A stretch of DNA of 64,000 nucleotides, taken from contig JAMKCF010000018.1 of the NCBI GenBank assembly GCA_023634235.1, forward strand, positions 6,274,768 through 6,338,767, in the 5' to 3' direction. This document shows positions 24,551 to 38,110 of this stretch, one piece after another (position 1 is the first letter of the stretch; the number at the start of each line of letters is the position of its first letter). The position numbers were made by a program, and so were the translations under genes. Below the pieces are notes generated by a model. That model saw only the letters and a program-made list of their open reading frames with translations, did no database searches and was not told the DNA's origin. The stretch comes from Pisaster brevispinus (taxonomy: Eukaryota > Echinodermata > Asteroidea > Forcipulatida > Asteriidae).

Positions 24551-27500
24551 ACTCTCTTAAGTTTAAGCTTGAGTGGCTCTGGTATGAACTGGAAGTTAAC
24601 TCCGTCTGAAATCAGTAACACAAACAAAACCAAGACTGTTTCAAAAGACACAGATTTGCGAAGTATTTTTTATTTATTTAATATTTTTTTTAACATAAGA
24701 ACCGTTCGGTCAAATCCGGTCATACTACATGTAATCCTCTACTAGAACCCCTCCTTTGAAATAGCGTAGTCATTCATGGGGTCGAGTTCCCTAAAAGGTC
24801 ACCGTGACCCTTTGAAGTTTGCCGACGGCACTCCCCGTTGACATGTATACACCCGAAACCCCATGCGTTTGTACACACCCATTGAAACACTACAGATTGC
24901 CTTTGCTCTTGAAAACCCACTCAACCTGCCCACCATCGACTCCCCCGCCCACTTCAACAACCATCCCTCACCCCCATCCAACCCCCATCCAACCACCCCA
25001 AGGGCTGGAGATGTCCTCCGTCTCCAATCAGTAAGGTTTGAAATGACACCAAGGGTTACACTCTCTAAAGAGGGCATGTGTTGTTCCTGCAAGAAGTGGA
25101 AGTTTCCAACCCAAATCAGAAAAACACAATCAATAAGACTTCCTCATGGTACGTAGTTTTGCAATGACCCCCACGTGTACACTCCCCTGGGTGAGTCTGT
25201 GGGCCTCTGGGAAAAACTGGAAATTTGCTCGACTTTTCGAGTACTGTTTTCTTGTTCTTCATCTTTCTCTTGATGATGTTAAAAACGTCAGGTAAACCTC
25301 TTGTTTGTTTTAGGGGTGTTTTGGGTGGGTTTTTTTTTTTTTTTTTCTTCTTCCTCTTCTACCAGCTAAAATGCCACGTCAATGACTGGTGTCCTGCCGA
25401 TGTTTTGCTTAGCAAATATTTCTTGTTAAACACTATTTTCTCCAAGCATCTGTATGAAATTGGACCCCCCCCCCCTTGGGTCATGTTAGACATGCTAGCA
25501 CAGTGGCCATGACCTTTATTTAAAAGCTACGAAAAGAAAGATACAATTCAGGTTTCTTCACGCGGGAGGAAAACCCCAGTTGATGTGCATCGTGTCTTTT
25601 AGATAGGAACAAAAAAATCCACTCCATACTCCAGATTTCGGTGAAGAGAGATTCGAACCGGCTTTCCCCATATAAAAACATTCACAGACTGCCTTAACAA
25701 GACAACTTCTCAAAATACAAATAAACACAGCAACGTATATATTATACGAATGATGTTACCACAAACCGAATATACATTATACCTCACCATGCAATGCGTC
25801 AAGACGGCATTTAAACTGCCTTACAGCACAAACCTGCCTAACACTGTACAGCAAACCATTTGGTTTCATATAATTATTGCTACAATCTGCACTTACCACA
25901 CTTAATAATTAAAACGGAAACTTTGTTTAGATTTCATCTCTGACATTTTGTAGAAGAAATTACTTTAAGAAAGTAGCCGCTGTCTTGTCAGCTTGCAATT
26001 GCGAAATGAATTGCAGCACACGTTACTGCGTCGAGACAGTGTTTGTGATAAACCATCATAAAGGTGTCTTAACTTAATTTGGACACCTTTTAACTCGTTG
26101 GAGAAAAAAAAAATTGCGACAATCGCTTGCGAACGACCATTAACAAAATTCCTCTCTGTTTGTATTCTCTCTTGAAATACACGTTGATTCAAACAATATT
26201 CTATTGAATTTGTTGACCAATTCCTTTGCTCTTTCAATGGGTTATATTTGTGTCCAAATCCCATCATTGAAGAAAGGGTTTGTGCTTTTAACGCAGACAA
26301 TACTGTCTCCAATTTATCGAAGATTCAAGCGATAATTTTCCTCATTTTTGTTATTTATCATCATTATCAGATTTGGAAATAAAAAGGAAAAGTGCAACAT
26401 TTCTCGACGTTAGAGAAAGAGCAACCCACTCCGTTTGTTTTCAAGATAAAATTGGATTACTCTGGGTCTCGTTTGAACGTGGAGAAGTGGGCGTCCTTAG
26501 TGGCGAATGTTTAAAATAAAAAATCTTAATTGATGAAACATTTGACCGCAGACCTTCGCATTACTAAACAGTGTAAAAACCCTGTTTTGTGTGTTACTTC
26601 TGAATAAAAACTATCAATCGTTGGTGTGGGGTTCTGATAGTAATAACTTGTGATTCTAATCAGGTAAGAAGTGCGGTGTCAGCCCGCTGCCCCTCTCTAT
26701 TTGTAAACCGGACCTTTGGGGATTAGAAGAAAACATCAGAAGAAAAAGTTACATTTTATGAGCTTGTATGTAGTATTTTTCAGTGTTTTAAAACTAGTTT
26801 TCTGTGTTACATGCTGACAATGTATTTGTGTTTACATCCACGGCAGATTATCTTTGAAAAAAATGTTTTTAGAAAGAGAGAAAGAGAGCCCTTCAAGGGA
26901 GCTTGTTTGGGGAAAAAAATACAAACGAAAATTACAGAATTAATTGGCCAGAGGTGTCCCATGTAGACAAAAAAAAGCACCTCCATGTGTCTCCTCTCCT
27001 TAAAATATTACCCCATATTCCGGCGCTGCCTTACATGCTTACTGGGACTCTTTCTAAAAGCTTCTGAGGTTGTTTTTTTTAAGTTTCATTCATACTGAAA
27101 TAATCAGTTGAGTCATGCGTCTGTATGCATTTTTAATACAAAACACACATTTCGCAGTGCGTTATCAAGCGGTAATATCTAGAATTTCAGCCAGATACAC
27201 CAAGCTCGAAAAATGTTCACACGCGTTACGTTTCGCCATATAGACGCGCGCAGACGCCAAAACCGAATTAACTGATCGCATTTTGTTGTGAGATGTGATT
27301 CTTGCGTCCAAAAGAAGTAAGTCATCATTTCTATGAAGAAATGCGTCTTGAATCGAGAGACTAGTTGAGAGTGATTTTGGGGAACTGTCAGGCTAGTACG
27401 CTTTATGGCTGTTTTCGTCCCTGTGGTTATCAAAATCTTTAACTAATACAGATTTCTAAGCTGCGCGTATACTGCATTTTCTCTTCCTTCTTCTTTTTTT

Positions 27501-28806
27501 TCAGGTGTAACAAAACCCACAGCAAATCTTAATTTGTAATTGAGCAGACACCAGGGTGATGTGGTTCGTGAATTAGTTATGAGGTTCTTTCCTAATCTCA
27601 TTTTCTAATTCTGCTTGCATCGCAGTGAATGGTGATTAGGATTTAAAATCCGACATTCAAACAGAAACCTCGCGTCTCTTGGGTCCAATGAATGAGATTT
27701 GGGAATTGTCAAAACCTCACAAAGATTTCCATTTCTTCACCGGCAGGTATTTTTGTACTAAACCGTCAAAGGTATTTCTTGGATTTTTACTGGAAGTGCT
27801 TTGAATGTTTCTGTGACACGTAAAAACACATTGGTTGTTTGGCTGCCCTTAGGTAGGCCCTGTGTTCGTAATTTCTCAAGGGGAAACGACGGCTTGTTAA
27901 GGGTGACGCTTAATTCGGAATCTACTCCAAGTCGTCCTCAATTAGCAAGATGGTCTCCTTCAGCAGTTTGAATTCTTGATGTGTCTACAAAACACGGTCT
28001 TGTCAGGGAACCGATTGGGATCAGTTGAAGACCTCAAATCGCCTGATTTATTCAGAAATCTAATAAACGAATCTTTCAGAGCAAATGTCGTGCCCCAGTT
28101 TATCCATTACGGTGATTTTTCGACTTACAATCAATCGTCAGAGTAAGGTTGATTTGTGATTTACTCGTTTGTTATTGGGACAAAAGGAGTTTCATGTGCG
28201 GCACGTCAGTTGCACCCCCCCCCCCATTCAACTTCTTGTTCCTTTTCTGATTCTTCTCGTTGTGGTTTTTCGTCCCTTCTTTTTCTTCTTCTTCGTCATG
28301 TTCTTTTCTTTCTTTTTTCCATTTTTAAATGCTCCGTTCACATTCCTGTTTCTATTTTTATTATTTTTATATGCAATCAATTATTCAAACTTCTCTGTTG
28401 TCTGTTTATTTGTCTCTCGTTTCGTTCACCTCAATATTTTCTTTGTGTTGACCTTTTGGGGGATTGCTATTTAAATGCAATCAATTTTTGAAACTTATCC
28501 ATGATTCTACAGAGAATTGTCCGAAAACGGCTCAAAAAATGTTGTTGTTTTTTTCAGATTCGAGGTTTTGGAACAAACATTCGTATGTGAGACAAAATTA
28601 GACACAAGTTTACATAAGGTTATTTCCATCACTGATGTTGTTTAGGGGTATTTTTAACAAGATAATCTTGTTTGGGAATAGAGAGTGGGTGGTCCACGGG
28701 GGAATTAAAAACACTTTTAATATTGAATATTGAGTATTTCGCATTGAGTATTAGCTTAATCTAGGCTAACTATATTGGGTAACTGCATGCAGCGGGTTAA
28801 TTTCAG
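24551..28806. other. Putative intron, no supported exon
   Basis: A solo GGGTCCAA-type MITE end (CATCTGTATGAAATTGG, then ACCC) lies at about 25440-25467. T runs lie near 25330 and a C run near 25466. Open frames of 80-115 codons (24863-25156, 25965-26312 minus, 28156-28491) carry no motif or paired splice sites. Confidence 0.4.
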
Positions 28807-29031
28807 TGTTGACACACACCTCCACCGTCTTGCTGCTGAAAGGTTGAAAAATTGGAGAAAAATCCGTTCCAATGGATTCAACTTTGAATCTCAGGGGAGA
28901 CCTAATATCGAGATGTCACAACGCGGGGAAGTGCGATCCAAGTTGCCCCCACGGGAGCGAGAAAAACCACGGTGCGTAGTCCAAGCACGTTCGCCCGAAC
29001 GCCAAGCAATCCCCCGGGGTCGAGTTCCCTT
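28807..29031 (+). CDS. Candidate coding exon, unrecognised (weak)
   Basis: A 225-nt segment, open throughout and a multiple of three long, sits between TTAATTTCAG| and a good donor |GTAAGC. It is GC- and CpG-rich, as the proven exons in this window are, in strongly AT-rich surroundings. It would encode a basic, hydrophilic stretch containing HLHRLAAERLKNWRKI and PPREREKPRC, with no domain I recognise. Against it, the acceptor has a poor pyrimidine tract, and a frame this long can arise by chance. It could be an extra exon of the plus-strand gene or a CpG-rich regulatory island. Confidence 0.25.
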
Positions 29032-29339
29032 GTAAGCCAGCGGGCAGACCGACGCGGTGTTAGAATTCTTCATTACGTGTGGTGGAGAGTCAGCTCGTTG
29101 GTTATTAACACAGTATCGCCTTGCACTGAGGGGACAACGAACGGCTTATTGTTTTTAGCACATCATCCTCCCAGCCGTTGGGATTTCAAGAAATTATCCC
29201 TGTCACTAGACACCATCGGACAAAAGATTTGCATTGCATGAAGTCACCAATTGACATCGGAAGACAAGTGAAGATATATCCTATTATACTTAAGCTCCAC
29301 TTAAAAAGGGCATTTTTGGCCAACAGTTGGTGATCGCCT

Positions 29340-29428
29340 GATTTCCCCCCCCCAAAAAAAAAAAATAAAATAATAATAATAAATAAATAAAAATAAAATA
29401 ATAAAATAAAATAAAATAAAATAAAATA
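29340..29428 (+). repeat. A-rich microsatellite, (AATAA)n and (AAATA)n
   Basis: A C run is followed by A11 and then AATAAT, AAATAAAT and AAAATAAAAT units. It is simple-sequence DNA, possibly the tail of a retroposed element. Confidence 0.85.
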
Positions 29429-29656
29429 TCTAGTTTATAAAAAAATATATTCCAAACATTATGAATTGAAAACGGTAAGTTGACCTGCGGGCCAGTTTCA
29501 CAGTGAAGTTGCCTACCGCGCTCGAAACGTCGAATCTTGTGTATCAAATGTTTTAAAGCTGCGAAGTCTTTCAATAGCAGGCATCGGGTAACCCTTCCCT
29601 ACACATTCTACTCTTGATTGGCTTGCTGCTAAGTTTTTAACAAAATACAATTACAG

Positions 29657-29731
29657 GCTTGACAGCTCAGTTAGTAGAGTTAAACGCGCAACGTAAATCT
29701 AGAGGTCATCGGTTCAGTTCCCGTTCTTCAC
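29657..29731 (+). repeat. Decayed tRNA-derived segment
   Basis: GACAGCTCAGTTAGTAGAG resembles the D-arm and A-box of a tRNA. GGTTCAGTTCCC, 75 nt from the start, resembles a B-box. The acceptor and anticodon stems do not pair properly, so it is a tRNA pseudogene or SINE head and not a working tRNA. Confidence 0.45.
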
Positions 29732-30084
29732 ACTTGTTTTGCTGCTCAAATTGAAATTCAAAAAGATGAGTTTACAAGACTTTTTGCTGATCAGATTGAT
29801 TTATTTAGACCCAACTTCAAAGATGCAAATCTTAGAGTAAACAAAACAATACATATTATGGGACACGTATCATTATTTTCATTAATTATATGCCAAATTG
29901 TTTACAAAATATTACCCAGCCAGTTTTACCTTGGGGTTTATAACATGATAATTACATGCCGAGTTAAACAAAATGAGTCCTGAGCAAATGTTTGAATAGG
30001 TTGAAAGAACTGGCAGAAGCTGTTGAGTGACGCAAGACAGCAAATTTAAAGTGAACGCACAGGCATCGTTCAAATCTTCTTTAT

Positions 30085-30245
30085 AAACTTTTTTGTGGTG
30101 TGTTTGTTTTGTTGTTTTTGGTTTTGTTAGTTTGTTTTTGTTTTTTTGGTTTTGTTGTTTTGGGTGGTTTTTTTGTTTTGTTTTTGTTTTTTTTGTTTTT
30201 TTTTGGGGGGGTAGTTTGTTTGTTGTTGTTTGGGTGGGTGGGGTG
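30085..30245 (+). repeat. G/T-only low-complexity tract
   Basis: About 160 bases consist almost only of T and G, as TTTTG and TTTG units ending in GGGTGGGTGGGG. On the minus strand it reads Lys, Asn, Thr and Pro. I see no sign of coding use. Confidence 0.85.
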
Positions 30246-31815
30246 GGGTTGCGGGGTTGCACTTTTCAAACCAAATGCCGTTCATATCATGCAGGTGTTC
30301 GTTAATGCTACGGCAAATGTTTGGAAACACATTCTGCCAGGTGAATAACTGAAAATTTTATTGAGTTGTGTTTCAGTGAAGACATTTTCATTACATGAGT
30401 TAAAAGATCAGTGCAGATTTGTCAATCGATACACTTGATGGGTCAACACTTTAGACTAACATTGTCTACAGCATCATTTCGATGGGTTGATGAAGCTCAT
30501 TCTGGAACCATACACCCCCGCTCGAAGATCACGATACACCGTGTGGGGGATCGAGCAAATCCAAGTCATTTCAATCTCATTAGTGGGTACGGTTTATATT
30601 TCAGGTGTCCTTCCTACATTATTTAAAAAGCACACAAGTCGAACCACATGGCATTTGAGCCGTAGATACATCAATGGTTGCCTTCACTTCAAGATTAAAG
30701 GCCAAATCAAATTACATACAATAAAACAGAAATGCAAAATACAGAATCTGTTTAAACTGCTCATAGACACTGCAACCCATGACCTCGTTCATTGGCCAAT
30801 GTGACCTCCACTTCCCAGTTCAAAAATGCATCTGAAAACTCACTTATTGGTTTGAATAATGTCTCCTTATCCTTCTTTAATTGATTTTGTTTTCAGAGCT
30901 TTGTAACCACAAGAAAGTGCGTCATACTAAATGCTGTGAACAAAACACTCTGACAAAACTGAAATATTGTTTTCGCTGTCTCTGTAACTTTACCACCATT
31001 ATTGTAGTGATCTTTTTATAGGTTGTAATATTTGTTGAAATCTGGAGAATCGTTACATGACTTTAGTCTTCCTAAAAGAGTGATTTATGATCCCTATGAA
31101 CAACATTTTTATTTTTACAAAATAAGTGGAGACAATATTTATTTCGAAGTTTATATAATTTAGTTACAATGAAATATTTATGTGTAAAGTTGCAGTTTTT
31201 AAGTTGTATCTGTCATTTTCGGCTAAAAGTTGCCTATTCCACTTCCATGCATCCGTGAGAAAGCGATTCTGCCTTTTCAGTTGAAACCGTTGTTTAATAT
31301 TAGTTTGAGGCATGTGAACTTGTATTGCACTTTATTTAAGTGAAAAACTTGTGAGGCATTCTTTTCAGCTAAGTGAAATCTGCATTCACTTTGGCAAAGT
31401 GGGCGCAGCTAAAATCTTCAGCGAAAAGATGCTGCGAATTCGAATGATGTTCGAGTGGATTGTTAAATAGATAGTTATCTTCTTCTTTTTTGTTCCTTTC
31501 CCTTTTTTTTTTTTTTTTCTTTTTTTCCAATCGCATGTTACAAAGCACATTTGCTGACTCATTAAGTGAAATTGAAATACTGTTTTTAAGAGCTTTCAAT
31601 TTTGCAAGAATTAAAATAATGCAATGTTTAAAATGGTCACTTTTTTGACGAAAAATGACCGGAAAACCTACGCAAAAAGTGAGCATCAATGGTAAATGAT
31701 TTAAAAGTAAGCTGAAAGTTTGACACCGTGAGGGGTCGGTGGTCGTTTAAGCTGCTTTATTCTGCTCTATACTGCGATGATCATGGGTTCGAATCCCGCT
31801 AGAGTACAGTGTTCG

Positions 31816-31985
31816 GCTGCACTGCCAAAAAATGGGTTAAAATTGACATCATAGGTATTGTCACATAGGTACCGAAAAAAAGAATCAAAATTTACACCGT
31901 AGAGTAAAAATCATAAAATCTAATTTCTACAACACAATTGTATTGTGATATTTTAACACCACATGATGTTGGAGTATGATTGACA
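31816..31985. mobile_element. TGTTAAAA-type MITE, partial copy
   Basis: CACTGCCAAAAAATGGGTTA, then AAATTGACATCATAGG and TTGTCACATAGGTACC, parallel the left half of the element at 51559. AACACAATTGTATTGTGATA, then TTTTAACACC, matches its centre. The right terminus is missing. A B-box-like GGGTTCGAATCCCGC at 31785 lies just upstream. Confidence 0.7.
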
Positions 31986-32006
31986 CGAATTTATCTATAA
32001 TTTTAA

Positions 32007-32255
32007 ATCGAAGGTACTGATTAAGTGTTTGATTTGTAGTGTTTCGTTTTGTTTCAAGAGTCATCAATTCAGAATTTACTTTTTAAACTTGGCAGTGTTT
32101 GGAAGTAACCCAGTTTCGAAATTATCTCTGGTTTTTAATCGAAGGTACTGATTTTTCGTGTTGGTTGCTTTGTTTTGTTTTGTTTTGTTTTGTTTCAACA
32201 GTCATCAATTCAGAATTTGCATTGTTTGGACGTAACCCGGTTGGATTTCAACAGT
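32007..32255 (+). repeat. Tandem duplication, 131-141 bp, with TTTTG expansion
   Basis: ATCGAAGGTACTGATT occurs at 32007 and 32138. GTCATCAATTCAGAATTT occurs at 32060 and 32201. GTAACCC follows in each copy. The offset grows from 131 to 141 because the second copy has a longer (TTTTG)n run. It is a recent local duplication in non-coding DNA. Confidence 0.8.
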
Positions 32256-32678
32256 ACGAAGACGGGGAGTCACGCACGTTGGTCCGTCTATTGAATTAAA
32301 CCCGCGGTTTCTGTTACGCTTAAGTCAACAAATCCTTTTGCGTAGTTTCAACGCGAGCAAGTTTCTCTCACAAGACGAAAAGGTTACTGTGCGGCAGTCA
32401 CATCAAAATATCACCCCCACTCTCTCGATACAGCTTCGACTCTTGCAGGGAGATTTTTAATTTATGTAATTTGGTTTCTATTTATTTACAAAGGGTGACG
32501 ATGTTGCGACATGAATCTCTCTGGGGAAATTATCGTGCCCCATCAGTTCGGTTTTAGCTCCGCCCCAAAAAAAATGTTTGAAGAATGAATCGAAACACAT
32601 GACATTTAAATGGAGCTTTTCCTGAAGATTTTGTGGGTCACGGCTTGATTTTACGGCATTGCAAATCCGAATTTGTCT

Positions 32679-33020
32679 CCGTTATTAATATTATTGTATA
32701 CTTCTGGTAGTGAAACCAAGGATGCCTCATAAGTGAACCTACTCACTGTAGCTCGCAAGCCTAGGGAGGGTGCTGGCTAATGTGAACCAGAAACACGGGG
32801 GTGAACCCTTACTCTAGTACGATAAGTGTTCTGGGTTCTTCGTGTACTACCAGTTTCTAGTACATGGGACCTTACGGCTTAATGTCGCATCCGAAGGGGA
32901 AATGGCAATAATATCTTGCCCAAGGACACGAGTGTCCCGACCGGGACTCGAACCCACACTGTGTTGGTCATAAACACCAAAGCTTGAGTCCAATGCTCTT
33001 AACCGTTCGAACACGACACG
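32679..33020 (-). mobile_element. tRNA-Leu(CAA)-derived SINE, full length
   Basis: On the minus strand the head reads GTTCGAACGGTTAAGAGC (A-box region), GGACTCAAGCTTTGG (an anticodon arm with CAA in its loop) and GTGGGTTCGAGTCCC (B-box). The body follows: TCCTTGGGCAAGATATTATT, TAAGCCGTAAGGTCCCATGT, and a 3' part with CATCCTTGGTTTCACTACC. It matches 40897-41260 along its length. It would be copied by LINE machinery after polymerase III transcription and encodes nothing. Confidence 0.85.
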
Positions 33021-33929
33021 TTGTTTTTCGAGATATTGCATATCCTTTTTTTTCTTGTCCCCTCAGCTTAAGTTTTAACATTGGCGTTAAATTACTTTTT
33101 TTACAGATAACATTAAGTCACCTTGTCTAGTTAACTTAAAAGAAACGGATAAATGAATGTTTACTTTTGAGAATTATACTTAAAATGTTGGTTTCCATTC
33201 ATTTCGATTGATCGTGGTGCAGTTCCTGCCTAGAATACAGGATCAGTTTTAGTCACCGCTTAATAATTTGGGTTTGAACACAATCATCCAGAGTTTTTCA
33301 TTTAGCTAAACATAGCTTCTGTAAAACGAGTTTACTTTTCACGACTAAAACGGTAAGCCAGAAAAAAATCAATTGTTTACGTCGCTCAAATTTCCAACGC
33401 TTCAAGAAAGAACATTTTATTCTTCTTTATAGCAGAAGACATTTGCAATCTCCAACGAAGGATTTCAAAATTAAACCCTCCACATATCAAGGAAATTAGT
33501 TTCTTAATGTGTTCACTACTTTGCTCAACTTCCGTTAAATCCTCAACAAACACATTTTTTGAGCGATTCAACATTATCTTACACCGAAGAATGTTAGTTC
33601 TTAAAACCGGTCACTTACTAACAACAAAATATCGCACAAAAATATTATCTGCATTCGGATTGATAACAAACCACCTTGAACCAAAGAGTGACCAACAAAT
33701 ATGTCTTCCATGGGACATGGCACCAGGAATTATTTTATAATCACCCACACGCAACTGACGATCGCCAATAAGGCATAAAAACATCGTATTGCTATACAGA
33801 GAGGATCAGATAACAAAAAAATCCTCACGGTCTCCCCTTAAACAAAACAAAAAATCCACTTTTTGCCGCATTTGTCAACCGGTTCTTCCGGTCCTCTTTT
33901 ATGTTCATCAACTACCCCTGTCAATCTGA

Positions 33930-33970
33930 CCCCCCCCCCCCCCCCAAAAAAAAAAAAAAAAAAAAAACAA
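33930..33970 (+). repeat. Poly-C/poly-A microsatellite
   Basis: A run of about 14 C is followed by about 21 A with one interruption. It is simple-sequence DNA. Confidence 0.9.
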
Positions 33971-34319
33971 AAAAACATGTATAAAAAAACGACTTTACAT
34001 TTTTATGTAATTCAAGCCATCAGTTTTGGAGTGTCACATGAATTGGACAGCGTCATCATTTGAGCTACTCCCAGGTTAGAATCGGCACAGATTCCGGGTC
34101 CCGTGTGGCCTGCCTCATTTCTAAGTCAGTATTTACAGGGAACTGCTTCATTCCGACCCGAGGTTCAAGCCTCATGGGACCCGGAGTTAAAGTCAACTCT
34201 TTCCCGGGATGTGTGTGGTTTTTTTTTTTTTGTTTTTTTAGTTTATGGGACTCAGTTCCAGTCTTGTCTGAAGTATGGGCCTGTATAAAAAGTGGATTGC
34301 CAGTCACTACCTGATTGCT

Positions 34320-35200
<881 letters not shown>

Positions 35201-35227
35201 CCGGAACCTTGCACGGGGGTAATCGGT

Positions 35228-35650
35228 AAGTGTTGTTGACTGGAGTCGCTGACTTGGGCTCGAGTCAGACTCGAGTTGCCAATTTCATTGATTTGAGACT
35301 TGACTTGACTTGCGCAAAAATGACTTGAGAGTTGAAATTTGACTTGAATACATTTGTTTTTACTGCGATGCAATTATTGTTAAAAAATAAATGGGGCAGA
35401 ATCGAGTCTTCGGCGACGATGCCGCTGCCGACATCCAAATGTTTTTGAGTGCTTTTGTCATAAGGCCGAACATTAAATCTGCACAGATATGCAGACACGT
35501 GGGTGCATTATTCATTGATTGAATATACTATTATTAACTGATCTTCAGGTTTTTGATTGTATAAGTCCGTCACAACATCATGGGAGTGGGTTTATTTCGG
35601 AACATTATAATATGACTTGTGAGTTGACTTGAGCAAAAATGACTTTGTTA
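35228..35650. repeat. GACTTGAGTC-rich degenerate repeat
   Basis: At 35228-35350 the words GACTTGGGCTCGAGTC, AGACTCGAGT, GAGACTTGACTTGACTTG and GACTTGAGAGTTGA cluster together. A related tail, TGACTTGTGAGTTGACTTGA then GCAAAAATGACTT, lies at 35613-35645. GCAAAAATGACTT occurs in both parts, so the block between them may be an insertion or the middle of one element. No gene is supported. Confidence 0.5.
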
Positions 35651-35734
35651 CAATACTGGTATTGGTACCGCACCGTTATATTTAAATTTATCTCATGCAT
35701 GCAGGCCTCATAACACCGGTCGAGTTGGTTGTTG

Positions 35735-35995
35735 TTCAGCAAGTCAACATCTTCTGACCAAACCGAGAGCGTATCTCTCCTGGGGAGAAAAAATCTTTCC
35801 GTGTTGCTGCCCTCGTCTTTGGAACAGCCTTCCTCCCAACATTCCCTCTATTTCATCCCTGAACTCTTTCAAAACTTCCCTCATAACCACCAGTTTAAAT
35901 TGAACACGTTGAGCGCCTACAAGTTCAGCGGATATGTTGCGCTTTAACACGCGTTATATCAATAGTATTATTGATAATAAAAATAATATAGTATT
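35735..35995 (+). mobile_element. 3' end of a decayed LINE (non-LTR retrotransposon)
   Basis: Reading from 35793, one frame gives CCPRLWNSLPPNIPS, then SSLNSFKTSL, and ends at TGA 35901-35903. PRLWNSLP-x(n)-SL-x2-FK-x2-L is the well-known C-terminal tail of reverse-transcriptase ORFs in CR1, L2 and related LINEs. The following non-coding tail has TGCGCTTTAACACGCGTTAT, then ATCAATAGTATTATTGAT and short A/T repeats, like many such 3' ends. Only the extreme 3' end remains, which is usual for a 5'-truncated insertion. No reverse-transcriptase domain is in the window. Confidence 0.8.
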
Positions 35996-36707
35996 TATTA
36001 CATACTTCTTTTCTTTTTTTATTCCTTCTAGATTAAAAATGTTTCCCTCGATGTTTTCATTCTTGACTTATATATTTTTGTCCCCTTTCTTCTTGTCACA
36101 GATTAGTGGTTTTATAACTTTCGATTCTAGTAGAACTTTTGACTATTCAATGACGTTGTGGTCTTGCAGCCACACCATTCTGGTTCTATAAACACTTCCC
36201 CTAACAAGCTGTTTTCAGAATCATTCTAGTCCCAGTCAAAACAGGACAAACTTATTTAATTCAAGAACTTACTTTCCGCGAAAGCACCAAGACGTAAGCC
36301 CCGTCTGATCTACAGAAACCACACCACGAAATCCAAAAACAAATACCTCAGTATAGTTCAATCGTTTACTCTATCGACGGGGAAAGATCTCGTGGAAACA
36401 AAGGTGTTGAAACGTCGATGGGAATGTTACATAGTGACGACGCCTTTGTGTGCGAATGAAAATTGAAAGAGCTGACACTGCCGCGCAAGACACCGCGGTT
36501 GAGTCCACTGACCTAATTAAATGAGAACATTGCAGATGGAAAAGCGTTAATGCAATTCACTTAAATAAACCTTGGGAGATAGACTCGTGTAAACTTCAAG
36601 TGACGGCCAAGATTTCTAATTTAAAAAAAGACAGAAGCTTTTTGTAACTTTAGATTGGATTGTGGAATCCACGTTTGATGCGATCTGAATCTTGTCGGTC
36701 TTTGGCT

Positions 36708-36833
36708 GTGTCCGGATGAGCGGTTGTGGATACGGTTATGACTGTTGCTAAGGACGCCCTATACTTCAACGCATGATCACGCGGCGATCAAGCCGTAGCC
36801 GTAGCCGTAGCCGTAGCTGCCGATTCGGAGACT
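36708..36833. mobile_element. TACGGC-type MITE, copy 2
   Basis: The left end TGTCCGGATGAGCGG, then GTGGATACGG, is mirrored by GCCGTAGCCGTAGCTGCCG, then ATTCGGAGA. The internal CTGTTGCTAAGGACGCC and ATACTTCAACGCATGA match the copy at 19593-19710. A related, more diverged block with CTTCGGCTACGGCTGTTGGC lies at about 46060-46185. Confidence 0.8.
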
Positions 36834-37477
36834 TTCTTGTTGATTATTATTTTAAAAAAACAAATTAAAAAAAAACGTTGAAGTTTAAGATTCGTTTGTA
36901 GATATGTTAGGTCAAAGTTGGCCCGATACCAGTTTTTAGGAATCAGACAACCAGTTTCATTTGAGACGGAATCCAGACTTACTGCTTGAATGAGTCTTCT
37001 TAAATTTGTGTTTCTTTTCAATTAAATTTTTTTTCTTTCTTTTTTCTTTTTTATTCTTCATACTTTGGTTTTTTTTTCTTCTTCTTCTTTTTTTTGTCCT
37101 CCAGTTTTTGTCTTTTTCAAATTTAACATTAACGTTAAACTCCGTTATAATTTCAAATAGCAGTAATTGCTTTTTATGTGTTGCCCTTTTTATTATATTC
37201 TTTTATTTGTATGTTATTTGTTCAATAGGCCAGGCCTATATAGTGTTCGAATGCTTTGTTTGTTTATGCAAGTTAACACAGTTCATTAGAGAGTAACTTT
37301 CGAGTATTTTCAGATTTGTTTTCTGTCATTATAGGTTTTGTACTCTACCGTTTCTATTAGAATTGCTAATGAAATAGGCCTATATAATTAACTTATTGAA
37401 TACCTGTCAATGCATACCGTACTCGATATGTGGCAGAGAGTGTCCCAACAGAAAATAAATAAATAAATACTTGAACG

Positions 37478-37605
37478 CACTATTTTTCCTCGTGTACACA
37501 AGTATCCCCCTGCCCTAAATCCTCTAAAGAATTCATGAGATTCCCAGAACACAGTGAAGACACAATAGAGGGCGGTACACCATGCCGCATCGGTCACCAA
37601 ATGTG
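37478..37605 (+). repeat. Third copy of the window-start repeat
   Basis: TTTTTCCTCGTGTACACAAG, then CCCTAAATCCTCTAAAGAA, GAGATTCCCAGAACACAGTG and GTACACCATGCCGCATCG, match the units at 130-560 in order, but without a poly-G run. Confidence 0.7.
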
Positions 37606-38023
37606 TCACTGAGCATCATAAGTGATCACCATAATTATTGATGTCCAATTATTATTTCAGTGCATTCTAAGTAGTTTAGTTTTTGTTGTACACTGTAAAG
37701 ATGATATAACCATCGTGTTTGTTTTTTTTAATAACAATAAATTACTTAGTTTACCTCGTAAGAAGCCGTACAGGAAATAAGATTCATTAAAATTGTCGCT
37801 TCGTCCTGGGTGCTTTTTATACTTACAAATGAAGAAATGAATGGCTAAAACGGAAACAACTAATGCAAGACTATTTTTCTGAAATAAATCCTGCAAAATC
37901 TAACGTAACAAACAATCATTCGTGTGGAGTTTTAATGGTTTTTTTATGATAGAATACTCTGCCGATTGACTTAAGTATAAGTGTTTTTAACCAATGTTTG
38001 TCTTGTATGTTATCTTGCAGATC

Positions 38024-38110
38024 ATGAAAGCGACGTGTGTTCTATGTGCGCTAGCATTTGTCCTCGTATTAGATATATTTTCACAGACATGCGCAGATGA
38101 GGCCGTTGAG
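38024..38110 (+). CDS. Exon 1 (coding): signal peptide
   Basis: The acceptor TATCTTGCAG|ATC lies three bases before the ATG, and the donor is GAG|GTAAGT. It encodes 29 residues: a Lys at position 2, a hydrophobic core (VLCALAFVLVLDIF), a likely cleavage after QTCA and the acidic start DEAVE. It ends in phase 0. The A at -3 gives a fair start context, and the exon is preceded by a good pyrimidine tract. Confidence 0.75.

Noticed and set aside
24799..25156. Overlapping 82-97 codon frames on both strands
   Set aside because: Proline/threonine-rich chance frames without splice sites or motifs.
36390..36420. Another GAAACGTCGA repeat unit (also 29520-29535)
   Set aside because: Only the short GAAACGTCGA word is present, without the GAAGAC strand and hairpin, so membership in the array family is not supported.
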